This document shows positions 6,802 to 15,768 of a stretch of 41,021 bases of DNA, one piece after another; the first letter of the stretch is position 1, and every line of letters starts with the position of its first letter. The translations under genes were made by a program, and so were the position numbers. Under the pieces are notes generated by a model that saw nothing but the letters and a program-made list of their open reading frames with translations, had not been told where the DNA came from and ran no database searches. This stretch comes from a virus, in the IMG/VR virus record IMGVR_UViG_3300045996_001508, positions 1 through 41,021 of that record, one strand, 5' to 3'.

Positions 6802-7665
6802 CTAGCGTCGAGCGTAAATTACCAACCGCCAGTTAGCGTCAGTGAGAGAACGAAGGGCTCCTCCGTTCTTCTCAATGATCTGCAATCCGGCTGACGGAAA
6901 AGCCCACGATACGTTTGTAGCAGTAGCCGATATCGTGATCTTATCTCCGATGTGAACTTCCTCTCCTACTGAGAAACCCCATTGCGTCACGATATTTCTG
7001 AGGACTGCCCACACCTCCCGGGGCTTCCCTCCTAGGCCGTGCGCCGCCGTGCCATTGCCCGAGACCACCAGCGTCTGCTGCGGGCTCTCGTAGGGCTTCA
7101 GGGTGACCATGGCATCTGGCGTCACGATGCCGTCCCCGGAGGCGGCCAGGACTTCAGCCGAAGTAGCCTCTACGCCGGTTGCAAAGCTGGTCAGGCCCAG
7201 CCACGACCGGAAAGCCCCGATGTCCGATCCGAAGAGCGGCGGTCCGAGCTGAAGCCATTGGTCGCTCGTACGATGCAGGAGGAGCCGGGTAGCGCTGCTG
7301 CCCAACTGGAAGACAGTGCCCGTCCCGCTGTTGCGAGACAGGAAGATTTCCTCAGCAGTACCCCGCTCGTGTCGAATGTTGACCTTTCGGGCGCTGTCCG
7401 CAATGCGCAGCATGATGACAGACCCCACCGGGAGCGTATCGTTTCCGATGAAGTCAAGATCGTCTACTGCGGCCGAAGCCTCAGTATCGATCTTCACGAG
7501 TGCCTTAGTCGGCGAGACGCGGCCGTTCGAGATGACCAGCGTCTCCTCAACGCCGGCACCAAGCATCTGCTTAGCGGCCTTTAGGAAGTCTTCGAGCAGG
7601 AGGCAAGCCTGCTCATTTGCTCTGGATTCAGCAATGAATGAACCTTGTGCCGGGAAGTTCGTCAT
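6802..7665 (-). CDS. Tail fibre/adhesin-associated protein, hypothetical
   Basis: A 287-residue beta-rich protein. After a helical N-terminus (LLLEDFLKAAKQ), residues 50-140 (ASAAVDDLDFIGNDTLPVGSV..., then HERG...FLSRN) follow the same plan as residues about 55-145 of the 677-residue fibre gene at 13.5-15.5 kb, so the two share a domain. The C-terminal part ends in WRLVIYARR. Its ATG is reached after an 81 base gap from the spike on its 3' side, and its stop-start junction with the next downstream gene on its 5' side is ATGA. No enzymatic motif seen. A distal fibre or spike-adaptor role is likely from location. Confidence 0.6.
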   Translation of the reverse strand: MTNFPAQGSFIAESRANEQACLLLEDFLKAAKQMLGAGVEETLVISNGRVSPTKALVKIDTEASAAVDDLDFIGNDTLPVGSVIMLRIADSARKVNIRHERGTAEEIFLSRNSGTGTVFQLGSSATRLLLHRTSDQWLQLGPPLFGSDIGAFRSWLGLTSFATGVEATSAEVLAASGDGIVTPDAMVTLKPYESPQQTLVVSGNGTAAHGLGGKPREVWAVLRNIVTQWGFSVGEEVHIGDKITISATATNVSWAFPSAGLQIIEKNGGALRSLTDANWRLVIYARR

Positions 7666-8228
7666 GTGATCTGCCTTACATTCGTGAACTCGGCCGACAT
7701 CAGGGGCGATGCGTAGAACATCAGGTAGCCCCTAGTCATAGCGCTTAATTTGGAATCTCGGAAGGTCTGAGATAGACCGGAGTTAATATCGCGTTGGACT
7801 ACCGTATCTCCAGACCACTCAAGCTCGATCTCATGAAGAACATTTAGCCCCAGATCTATGATTTTCTCAGCGTCTACAGAACTTATCGCAGTTCTGTTGC
7901 CGCTTCCGTCCAACCAGCGCATACGAAACCTATTCGATTCCGCAGCTCCGGTGGTGTTGATATTGCCAAGCGTAATGCGCCACCCAGTTGTAATAAATGC
8001 CATCTCTACATCGCTAGTAGGCGTGCTTAGTGGCCATAGCGATGGATTTAGGTTTGGCGCCTGAGCCGTAGGCAGAAGAAATCCAACGAAGCAGAAAGCT
8101 CCATTGCTGTCTGTCTCAGCCGGAATCACTAGGCGTTTGAAGCCAAACCGTAGCCTTACAGGCTTATAGGTAAGGCGGTTGTTAAACACCCTAACGCCTG
8201 AGTTAGGGTGCTCTACGACGAAGGCCAT
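7662..8228 (-). CDS. Hypothetical protein of the tail-spike module (beta-rich)
   Basis: A 188-residue protein, rich in short hydrophobic strands and polar turns, with no recognisable motif. The pattern (TGWRITLGNI..., RWLDGSGNRTAIS..., HEIELEWSGDT) resembles a single beta-sandwich such as a carbohydrate-binding domain. Its TGA overlaps the next gene's ATG (ATGA), so it is expressed with the 287-residue protein. It begins 16 bases after the 739-residue spike, behind GGAGATCTGA. DNA here is visibly AT-richer than the structural genes. Likely a virion adhesin part; not certain. Confidence 0.55.
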   Translation of the reverse strand: MAFVVEHPNSGVRVFNNRLTYKPVRLRFGFKRLVIPAETDSNGAFCFVGFLLPTAQAPNLNPSLWPLSTPTSDVEMAFITTGWRITLGNINTTGAAESNRFRMRWLDGSGNRTAISSVDAEKIIDLGLNVLHEIELEWSGDTVVQRDINSGLSQTFRDSKLSAMTRGYLMFYASPLMSAEFTNVRQIT

Positions 8229-8244
8229 TCAGATCTCCATTGCA

Positions 8245-10464
8245 TTAAGATGGAGCCGGAAGATCTGAGTCCATCGTACCATTGATTACGCGTTCACCGC
8301 GCCTAACGACTATAGGCATTCCAGCTGCAACAGTCGAGTTCGCGGTGTTGTCCTCGTAGGTGTTTTCTTCCAGGGTTAGTCTCGTGTAGTCGGTACCGGT
8401 TAGGTCGATGCCTGTGGAGCAATTGTTAAACCAGTTGAAGCGCAGATCCACATAACGATATCCGCCATCGAGACGCGCTCCTCTAGCTCCACTGTCCCCT
8501 GTGGCCTCGGCCGTTCCCAGCAGACGCTTTGTGGTATTGCTGAACTTGTTCTTCTCGATCCACAGATCGGTAGCGCAGAGAGCAGCAGATTTAGCATAGA
8601 GGCCAGAGTTGTTTAGTCCGGTAGATACGACCTCATTGCGCTCGATAAGGATCCTGCCGCTCCACCAATCGTCGATCTTGATCGCATCCGCAGTCGAGAC
8701 GAAAGCGCTGAATATCTCCCAGCCAGAACCTGCTGCAGATCCGTGAGCCCCTGCGGGCCGCTCATGGAAGACCAGGAAGTCGTTTACGCCCGAACCTGTA
8801 TCCAGGCAGTATACAACATCGCCATCGGTCGGAGGAGAATATCCCCATAGCGCATTGTCTTCATCGTAGATTGCATACTTCTTCTCTTTATCGGCTCCAG
8901 CCCATACTCCGGTAGCCCCTGGAGGGATAATGAATGTTGCGCCATGGGCTTGACCAGCAGGAGGAGCTGTAGTCACACTACTCATGACTACTCTAACACG
9001 ATCCCACCTGTTCCCGATGATCTGGACATTGCCGCGTCCGAAACGGCAGATGATCTCTGCTCTCGGGCCCATCTGCACGTTCTGGACTACCGCATTGAAG
9101 GTCTCCTGGGATACCGTGCTGGAGAACGTGCCGATGTAGATGCCCTGAGAGCGAGCCTCCCCGCCGTCGATCCAGACGCCGAATGATTCAGAGCTGACCA
9201 GAGTGCCAGCCGTTTCCGGCGTGCCGTAGATCTGAATATCTAGCGCATTGAACGATGCAGACTGGAACCGTCCATTACCCCAGGAATGGAAGTTCCTGAT
9301 GATGATTCCGGACGCCTTGTTGCCTCGACGATTGCTGAGAATGAACCCAGTCGATCCATTCCTCGACCAAGTGCAATCTTCAAAGTAGCAGCGCTCTGGC
9401 TGATTAAACGTACCGCCATTGTTGGCGTCCGCTTCGCCCTTATCTGCCTCGAAGTCGATACCGGCTCCAGGTCCATCCGGCTGGACAGCGAGATCCCCGT
9501 TATCATTGAAGGTGGTTCTAATCCATTCTGAATTGCGAATCGTGATCGGAGACATGCCATTCCGGCCGTTCCGATCTATAACGCAATCAATGAATGATAG
9601 CAGCTGAGATGCTGGGGAATAATCGCCTAGAGTGTACGGAGTCCATGTGCGTTTACCTGCAATGAACAGTCCGTCTGTATTAGAGTTGAGCATGCCAACT
9701 CTTTCACACCGGACCTCCCTGGAGGAGATAAGCGATAAGGCATTCATGCTCCCATTGCCGTACTGAGCATGGGTTCCAGATGTGCCTACGAAGCCCGTAT
9801 GTTCTCCACGCGAGCCATCAAGATCAACTCCCATGATCCTAATCTTGGAGCAGCTATCCAGAACTAGAGGACACTGCCTAGTGGAGGCGCTTGTCGCTCC
9901 ATTATAAGGCTTCAGCTTGAGCTTGGCGTTGCCTTGATTGTCAGCGCCAGCGAAGCCGCCCCATATAAGTAGCTTGACCTTTGCCGTCAGAGTGATCGTG
10001 CTGACAAGGTAGGTCTTGTAAGGCTGCAGGAGAAGAGCACCGCCGCCAGCAGCGGCCAGGGCATTCAGCTCGGCAAGGATCGTGGGCCCGTCGTCCGTGA
10101 CCCCATCGCCGATAGCGGTCGACCTCGTAAGCCCAAGGCCTGTAAAGTCCAGCTCACCCGCGCCTACGCCCTCTACGGTGATCCAGGCTCCATCCCCGCG
10201 CAGGAACTTGGTGGCTGACGGAGTACCGGAACCTAGCTGAGCTAGTGGAACTCGACCATTAGAATCCAGGGCAGCATAGCCGTTGGCTGCCCCTTTCTCT
10301 GTTTCCTTCTGGTACTGAGTATGCGGATCAGAACCGCCGATATGGCCATTAAGAGAAGATTCTAGGCTATTAACAAAGTTCTGAGTATCGGTCAGATTGT
10401 TATCATGATCAATGATATCTAGTGCGGTGCCCTTCTCCTGGCGGGTAAGAAGATTGAGGCTCAT
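8245..10464 (-). CDS. Pectate-lyase-like beta-helix tail spike
   Basis: A 739-residue spike. The N-terminus (about 1-100) carries fibre-type modules: IGGSDPHTQYQKE, AALDSNGRVPLAQLG and ATKFLRGDGAW, typical of phage fibre shafts. Residues about 110-150 (IGDGVTDDGPTILAELNALA) are the standard opening of the pectate-lyase-3/beta-helix fold of phage depolymerases. The middle has many N/G-rich rungs (NSNTDGLFIAGKR, NGRNGMSPITIRNSEW). The C-terminus ends with more short strands (LRFNWFNNCSTGIDL). Acts outside the cell on surface polysaccharide, by inference. It overlaps the 1000-residue spike by four bases (ATGA). Composition is AT-richer than the head genes. Confidence 0.8.
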   Translation of the reverse strand: MSLNLLTRQEKGTALDIIDHDNNLTDTQNFVNSLESSLNGHIGGSDPHTQYQKETEKGAANGYAALDSNGRVPLAQLGSGTPSATKFLRGDGAWITVEGVGAGELDFTGLGLTRSTAIGDGVTDDGPTILAELNALAAAGGGALLLQPYKTYLVSTITLTAKVKLLIWGGFAGADNQGNAKLKLKPYNGATSASTRQCPLVLDSCSKIRIMGVDLDGSRGEHTGFVGTSGTHAQYGNGSMNALSLISSREVRCERVGMLNSNTDGLFIAGKRTWTPYTLGDYSPASQLLSFIDCVIDRNGRNGMSPITIRNSEWIRTTFNDNGDLAVQPDGPGAGIDFEADKGEADANNGGTFNQPERCYFEDCTWSRNGSTGFILSNRRGNKASGIIIRNFHSWGNGRFQSASFNALDIQIYGTPETAGTLVSSESFGVWIDGGEARSQGIYIGTFSSTVSQETFNAVVQNVQMGPRAEIICRFGRGNVQIIGNRWDRVRVVMSSVTTAPPAGQAHGATFIIPPGATGVWAGADKEKKYAIYDEDNALWGYSPPTDGDVVYCLDTGSGVNDFLVFHERPAGAHGSAAGSGWEIFSAFVSTADAIKIDDWWSGRILIERNEVVSTGLNNSGLYAKSAALCATDLWIEKNKFSNTTKRLLGTAEATGDSGARGARLDGGYRYVDLRFNWFNNCSTGIDLTGTDYTRLTLEENTYEDNTANSTVAAGMPIVVRRGERVINGTMDSDLPAPS

Positions 10465-13463
10465 TCGTAGACTCCAGGAACGTAAATGCCTGTAGCAAAA
10501 ACGGCCCCAGAAGAACCCCCTCCAGATCCGTTAGTAAGGCCACTCAGACGTATACCGTTAGTTATCTGAGTGATTGTCCCTCCAGTTGCAGGTCCAGAAG
10601 GGGCAATCTCTGTCCGGAAGAAAATCGCCTTGTCGGCATTCCCACCACCCCAGGAGGCATCGACCCAGGACAAGCCGTCTGGCGCCAGGGTATGCGGCAC
10701 GATGGACAGTTGAGCAAGATCAGTATCGATATTCGGAGCCGTGATCTGGGCATCGTCGACCAGGGTGAGCTTCCACGGACGGTCGCCCATGAGTGTGACG
10801 AACCGGCTCTGCGAGCCCTCAGCACCGGGCGCGGTCGTGCCAACGCCACGGCCCCACCGCACGATAACCTTGTTCAACTTCTTGTTGTAGAAAGCTGAAC
10901 CGCGCCAGTCGATCTTGTGCGGGAAGGTGTAGACCGCGGTGGCGCCCGTAGGAGCCGCGCCTGCAGTGCCCCAGGCGGGAGCGTCAGGCGTGCCCGTGAA
11001 CCACTGCCATGGATCCTTGCTCAAGACGTGGGCGCCGTAAGGAGCCCTCTGCAAGTAGATCTTGGCAGGATAGTGATGAGGGCTGTCCCCGGCGACAGAC
11101 TCGATCGGGTTATGATCCATTGTATAGACATAGACGTACTCGTCGAATCTATCCACCAAGCCGGGGCCGGCTTGCATGAAGATCGGACAAATTTTATTCC
11201 AAGTCTGGGCGCTTCCCCATACTGCCGTCCCGAACTCAGGATTGAGGGCCATGTTTCTCATGTCCCAGCGGAACATGACGATCCTGGGCCAGCCTTGCGT
11301 TCCAGCCCCCTGATCCATCATAGGGATGAGCAAGTAGTCTCCGTAGGCCAGCAGGCTAAGAGCCTTGGCCCGGATGGCGCTAATGTTGTCGGGATCAGAC
11401 GCAAAGCCCGCAAGCTTAGGGATGTAGGCTCTAGCGCTCGGGCTGGGGCCTCCGATCACATAAGAGACTGCCAGATTATCCCAGGATAGCCCCGTGAGCC
11501 TGGCAATGCCTATCGATACACGACCGCCCACATTTGGACCATCTCCAAACACAGCATAGGTTACGCCACTCGCAGACGTTGTCGAAGCCCAAATATCAGC
11601 TCCTACAGCATTAGCCGGCTGGTTATTATTAGCCAAGTTCATATGAACATTAAAGGTAGGCGTGCCCCCAGAGCTAGAAGATCCTCTGAAAGCTGTATAG
11701 TTAATGGTATAGTCATCTCCGATTTCCAAGCCAGAAATGCCACTGGGCTCTTCTTCTTCCTCCAAAACGAATGTCTTGTCCCACGCTCCTGGGCCAGTGT
11801 CCGCCTTGAAGAGGCGCAAGGGAACGGCGTCGTAGTTGGCATCCGGTATTACGCCATCCGTCTTAGTGCGTATTGAATTACTGCTTGTCAGCTGGCTAGC
11901 GAAGTTTCGGCTCTGACCAGAAGTCGGAACCCAATTATCAGCTGGCTGGTACGGGGCCACATCTGAAGCGGCAGTCGTAACGACCCGCATACGGTTGCCG
12001 CCTACGGTAGTCTTGTAAGCCGAAGCCTGACGATTCACTCCTTCTGGTTCGGAACTCGGAGGGTCCGATTCGGGGAAAGTTTCTCCATTCGAGTACGCTC
12101 GATACAGATTGATAGTGCCACGGCTGCTAATCTGACTACTCAAGCTTGGACGCTCGCCATCCGCCAAGAGAACAGCCCAACAGTTCTTAACCTTGTTGTG
12201 CCTTCCTCGAACAGTTATATTTGCTTCATCTTGCGCCGGATTGCAAACAAATAGTATGTTTAAGAAGCTTGTGCCAACTCCCTCCAAAATATCTACACTA
12301 GCGTCACTCACAGACTGCTGTCTGATCTTGAGCTGATTCGGAGCACCGCCACTTGTACTCGCCATCTCGAATGTGCATTTATCAAACGTAACCCCGCCAC
12401 TCTTGATTTCTAGCTGGTCGCCAGTTCCTCTTCTGCCGGTATCGAGGTGATACTGGATACGAATACGTGTGTCGATCATGCCGTTGCCAGGGTTATGGCC
12501 AAAGGCGAAAGATCCACCGTATTGGGTATTTTCAGTATGGTTATGCGTAATCAAGTAATCCTTATGATTATTCGCGCTCGGATCCAAATGCATCCAGGTT
12601 GCTGTATTGCCCGTGTAGCGATTGAAAGCAATCAGAACATTTCGAGTGTTACCGCCACTTGTGCAGTTAACTGCATACCCATTAGTATAAACAGAAGTGG
12701 TAGAACCTCCAGTGAAGCCCACCATACGATTGGATTCGATCTGAAAATCATTTCCATTCGTAAGCTCGAAATGAACCGAGTCTAGTGTAGTCGCCCTCCA
12801 AATGAAATGAGCGCCACCATCGATCTTGATGTTGCCGCCACTTAGAGTTCTGTACTGAGACTCATCCTGACCGTCTCTATCTGAACAAATGATGATCTTG
12901 TTTTCTGCGGTTCCTTTGCAGGTAACCGTGATGGTCGCAACTGAGAAGCTAGCATTGATAACGATGCAGTCACCAGGATCTGCATCCCGAATCGCATTCT
13001 GCAGCTCGGTCGCAGTGCTGACGAAAACCTTGTTCGAACGGCTGGCATAAGGATCAACCCGCGTCCACGCCCCTCCAGGGAACATGCCAATGTCGATGGG
13101 ACCTCCGCCGCCATCGCCTGTCCTGGTCGCATTGACCCGAGCGCTGGCAATGGATTCGATGATCAGAAAGCCGGCGTAGAGGATAGTCGGCTTCACCAGG
13201 ACCTGAACCGTATCAGCCGGCAAGGTGGCTCGATCCACTATCTCGTTGGTCGTCACTCCCAGAAGTGTCGCGCGCTCCCAGGAGGTACCGGCAATAGAGG
13301 TGGTCTTAACAATGTAGCCAGCGAAATTCTCGGGCGTGTCGTAGGACCACAAGACGCTGTCCGCCGTCACCGAGATAGTAGTGATCGGCGGCGGCACTAC
13401 AGGCAGCCTGCCAGGGAAGAAGCCCTCAGGCGACGCCGTCATCGCCCCCATCATGGGGATCAT
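10461..13463 (-). CDS. Large tail spike: FN3-like, beta-helix, and C-terminal beta-propeller-like domain
   Basis: A 1000-residue virion protein. Residues about 25-115 form an FN3-like unit (LWSYDTPENFAGYIVKTTS...VQVLVKP) that matches a unit near the C-terminus of the J-like hub. Residues about 140-420 form a PL6-like beta-helix (ELQNAIRDADPGDCIVINAS, NIKIDGG, then TGDQLEIKSGGVTFDKCTFE). A further beta-rich part follows. From about 690 the pattern (YGDYLLIPMM, YVYTMDHNP, KLNKVIVRWGRG) suggests a beta-propeller, possibly glycosidase-like. The shared FN3-like unit may dock the spike to the hub. The start ATG overlaps the upstream TGA by one base. Substrate unknown. Confidence 0.75.
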   Translation of the reverse strand: MIPMMGAMTASPEGFFPGRLPVVPPPITTISVTADSVLWSYDTPENFAGYIVKTTSIAGTSWERATLLGVTTNEIVDRATLPADTVQVLVKPTILYAGFLIIESIASARVNATRTGDGGGGPIDIGMFPGGAWTRVDPYASRSNKVFVSTATELQNAIRDADPGDCIVINASFSVATITVTCKGTAENKIIICSDRDGQDESQYRTLSGGNIKIDGGAHFIWRATTLDSVHFELTNGNDFQIESNRMVGFTGGSTTSVYTNGYAVNCTSGGNTRNVLIAFNRYTGNTATWMHLDPSANNHKDYLITHNHTENTQYGGSFAFGHNPGNGMIDTRIRIQYHLDTGRRGTGDQLEIKSGGVTFDKCTFEMASTSGGAPNQLKIRQQSVSDASVDILEGVGTSFLNILFVCNPAQDEANITVRGRHNKVKNCWAVLLADGERPSLSSQISSRGTINLYRAYSNGETFPESDPPSSEPEGVNRQASAYKTTVGGNRMRVVTTAASDVAPYQPADNWVPTSGQSRNFASQLTSSNSIRTKTDGVIPDANYDAVPLRLFKADTGPGAWDKTFVLEEEEEPSGISGLEIGDDYTINYTAFRGSSSSGGTPTFNVHMNLANNNQPANAVGADIWASTTSASGVTYAVFGDGPNVGGRVSIGIARLTGLSWDNLAVSYVIGGPSPSARAYIPKLAGFASDPDNISAIRAKALSLLAYGDYLLIPMMDQGAGTQGWPRIVMFRWDMRNMALNPEFGTAVWGSAQTWNKICPIFMQAGPGLVDRFDEYVYVYTMDHNPIESVAGDSPHHYPAKIYLQRAPYGAHVLSKDPWQWFTGTPDAPAWGTAGAAPTGATAVYTFPHKIDWRGSAFYNKKLNKVIVRWGRGVGTTAPGAEGSQSRFVTLMGDRPWKLTLVDDAQITAPNIDTDLAQLSIVPHTLAPDGLSWVDASWGGGNADKAIFFRTEIAPSGPATGGTITQITNGIRLSGLTNGSGGGSSGAVFATGIYVPGVYE

Positions 13464-15496
13464 CAGACGGGTCCTAGAGCCATAATGGCAACGACTGCGT
13501 CTTTGACCTTCACAGCGGTGGTGTTGTCCTCCGAACCGTAGACAAGCGTAAACACATCTGGAGCTGCAACTGGAGAGACAACTCTGCCCGTCATAAAGCT
13601 CACTGGAGAGTAATGAGCGGGCTGTCCTGACTGCACGCGGATAGTGTGCTCGGGCTCGTAGGAGAACTCTACGTTGTTCATCCTGGAGCCCATGATAACG
13701 CCAGATGTGCTGAGGTCTGCATCCAGGTAGCCCTGCATCCCCATCAGGACCAAAGACTTCCAGTTCGCTTGTAGCGTGCTGCTCTTGCTCAGCTTGGTCG
13801 AGCGAGATGTAGCTGTCGTTGTTGGAGTTTCGGCCGGGCTCTCAGCGTAGTCGAACGACTGGAACTTATCAGCCTTGAGAACGATCACGATACCGCACGT
13901 CGCAGCAGATGTGCCAGAGATCTGCTTGGCATTCAGTGTAGCCGTTAGAGTTCCGCCAGCATGTGTAATCTTCTTAAAGGTCGTGTAATATGCCAAACCT
14001 GGATTTATACGACTCGAAGCTGTTTCTGCATAATCCGATCCATTCACTGTCAGCTTCGCTGAGAAGCGATGATCGCTGGACGTGTCGAGAGTGAACCCAG
14101 CAATGACCAGATAATCACCGGCAGGAGCTGTATAGGATTTTGTGGCAACCGCGGTATAGCTCGTTCCAACAGATACAGACGCCGTCGCTTGAACGCCAAA
14201 ATCTTCATCAGTCTCCAGCTGAAGGCCGAACATATAGATCGCCTTCGACTCTGCAATAAAACCGCTTGCTCCTAGGGCAGCTTCCCACCTGTAGGTCTGA
14301 GAAGTTGGACTTGAGCCATAGCTCGCACCCCACCACACAGCCGTGTAGTGCTCTCTCTGAACATATCGAGGGCGGCCTACCGCAGCCAATGGCACCGTAG
14401 GGGCGGCCGTATTGACCATGCGATACTTGGCATCGTTCCCGGTATTTGATCCAGTTGCGTCCTGGGTTGCATTACAAAAATAAATCCACTTGCTGTTTGC
14501 AGGTGGAGTATGAGTTAAGGTTCCTGCATTTCTATAACCGACATCAGTTCCCGTGTACGAGTAGTCTGGAGGAGAACTCGTAACATAGGAACGACTTGTC
14601 GTTCCAGGAACGCCGATTCCGCCCGAGCCTGTAGTCTCGCCTGCAATCCGCCAGTAGAGCGTGCCGTCGTTGGCCTCGCAGACCTTGAAGAAGACAAAGG
14701 CTCCAGGGACTGATCCAGCGGCTCGATCATGATTCAAGAAATGGTTCGGCGCCGCTCCGGTATGCGTAATCCCCTGGAGGAGAGAAGCATGCCGCTGGGC
14801 TGCGATCTGCATGCCAGCCAGCCAAGCCTCGCCATCTTCATCAAGCGCATTAGGATTAGGCAAGGTAACGACTAAATCTAAACGGGCATTAAGCCAATCG
14901 CCTACGTCCGAGACTTTGAGAGTATACACTCCACCAGGGGCCTCTACGGCCGTGATGTTCCGCTCGTTCCAGATCAGACCTGTAACACGATTGTTGTTAC
15001 CAACCAGCGTGGACGACAAGCTTCCGTCGAAACCCCCGGAGGATGTGGAGAAGCCATCCCGACGGACCTCGAATATTTGAGTGCCGCGACGCTCGAGCGT
15101 CATGCTGCGCCGCGTGTCATCCATGGCGACCTTGTCGCCAGGATCGTTGCCTGTCAGCAGGACAAGCTCACCGCCCCCCGAGCCACTGTTGTACATATGG
15201 ACTACGTTGATCGTACGCGCATCGTTGACAGGACGGATACGGATAGCCCGATTCTCGGGCAGGCTCGCCCAATTCGAAAAAACGACCAGATCGTCGGAGG
15301 AAGCAGCGCCTTCGGTATCGACCAGAATATCGCCTGTGTCGGGGCTAATTGCCCCAGAAACGATGACCTCAGTGCTCACCGTAGCCGAGATACCAGGGAC
15401 CTCTTTAACCGCATCTCGAAGATCGTTAACCCCATCCTTCCAGTTGCCCCAAGTTGCGGTGCGGAAGTTGGTGGTTGGAACTTGCTTGACGGGCAT
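13463..15496 (-). CDS. Tail fibre protein (beta-sandwich type), hypothetical
   Basis: A 677-residue protein between the hub-proximal small gene and the large spike. N-terminus: helical start (DGVNDLRDAVKEV). Then a domain (ASSDDLVVFSNWASLPENRAIRI...RTINVVHMYNSG) related to part of the 287-residue protein at 6.8-7.7 kb. The C-terminal half has two similar beta-rich units (near FIAESKAIYMFGLQLE...YTAPAGDYLVIAGFTLD and the one around STLQANWKSLVLMGMQGYLD). These look like jelly-roll lectin domains. No catalytic motif. Probably a host-binding fibre. Stop overlaps the next start by one base; its own start overlaps the 90-residue gene stop by one base. Confidence 0.65.
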   Translation of the reverse strand: MPVKQVPTTNFRTATWGNWKDGVNDLRDAVKEVPGISATVSTEVIVSGAISPDTGDILVDTEGAASSDDLVVFSNWASLPENRAIRIRPVNDARTINVVHMYNSGSGGGELVLLTGNDPGDKVAMDDTRRSMTLERRGTQIFEVRRDGFSTSSGGFDGSLSSTLVGNNNRVTGLIWNERNITAVEAPGGVYTLKVSDVGDWLNARLDLVVTLPNPNALDEDGEAWLAGMQIAAQRHASLLQGITHTGAAPNHFLNHDRAAGSVPGAFVFFKVCEANDGTLYWRIAGETTGSGGIGVPGTTSRSYVTSSPPDYSYTGTDVGYRNAGTLTHTPPANSKWIYFCNATQDATGSNTGNDAKYRMVNTAAPTVPLAAVGRPRYVQREHYTAVWWGASYGSSPTSQTYRWEAALGASGFIAESKAIYMFGLQLETDEDFGVQATASVSVGTSYTAVATKSYTAPAGDYLVIAGFTLDTSSDHRFSAKLTVNGSDYAETASSRINPGLAYYTTFKKITHAGGTLTATLNAKQISGTSAATCGIVIVLKADKFQSFDYAESPAETPTTTATSRSTKLSKSSTLQANWKSLVLMGMQGYLDADLSTSGVIMGSRMNNVEFSYEPEHTIRVQSGQPAHYSPVSFMTGRVVSPVAAPDVFTLVYGSEDNTTAVKVKDAVVAIMALGPV

Positions 15497-15768
15497 CAGG
15501 GCACCAACGCAATCTGAAACAGAGCTACTGTGCGATCATGCACTGACCCTACCTCGCTCCAATATAGGGTCTGGGTGCCTTCTGGCACACGCCCCAGTAG
15601 ATGACGTAACGCTGAAGTCTCATCTCTCAAGTCGTCACGGATCTTCTCCATAACCTCTTGCACGCTGTCTGGCGTGATCTCCTCCTTCTTTACCAGCTTG
15701 GCTACCAAGAAGGCCAGAGCGGAGTGAGAGTAGTCCGCGGTTGCCACCTCACGGATTGTCTGGTCCAT
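15496..15768 (-). CDS. Small protein linked to the tail hub, hypothetical
   Basis: A 90-residue, mostly helical protein (residues 1-60, with HSALAFLVAKLVKKEEI and EVMEKIRDDLRDE) followed by short strands (TLYWSEVGSVHDRTVALFQIALV). ATG overlaps the hub TAA (TAATG), and its own stop overlaps the following ATG, so it is translationally locked between the hub and the fibre. This is a position where phages may carry fibre chaperones or adaptors, but no family is recognised. Confidence 0.6.
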   Translation of the reverse strand: MDQTIREVATADYSHSALAFLVAKLVKKEEITPDSVQEVMEKIRDDLRDETSALRHLLGRVPEGTQTLYWSEVGSVHDRTVALFQIALVP

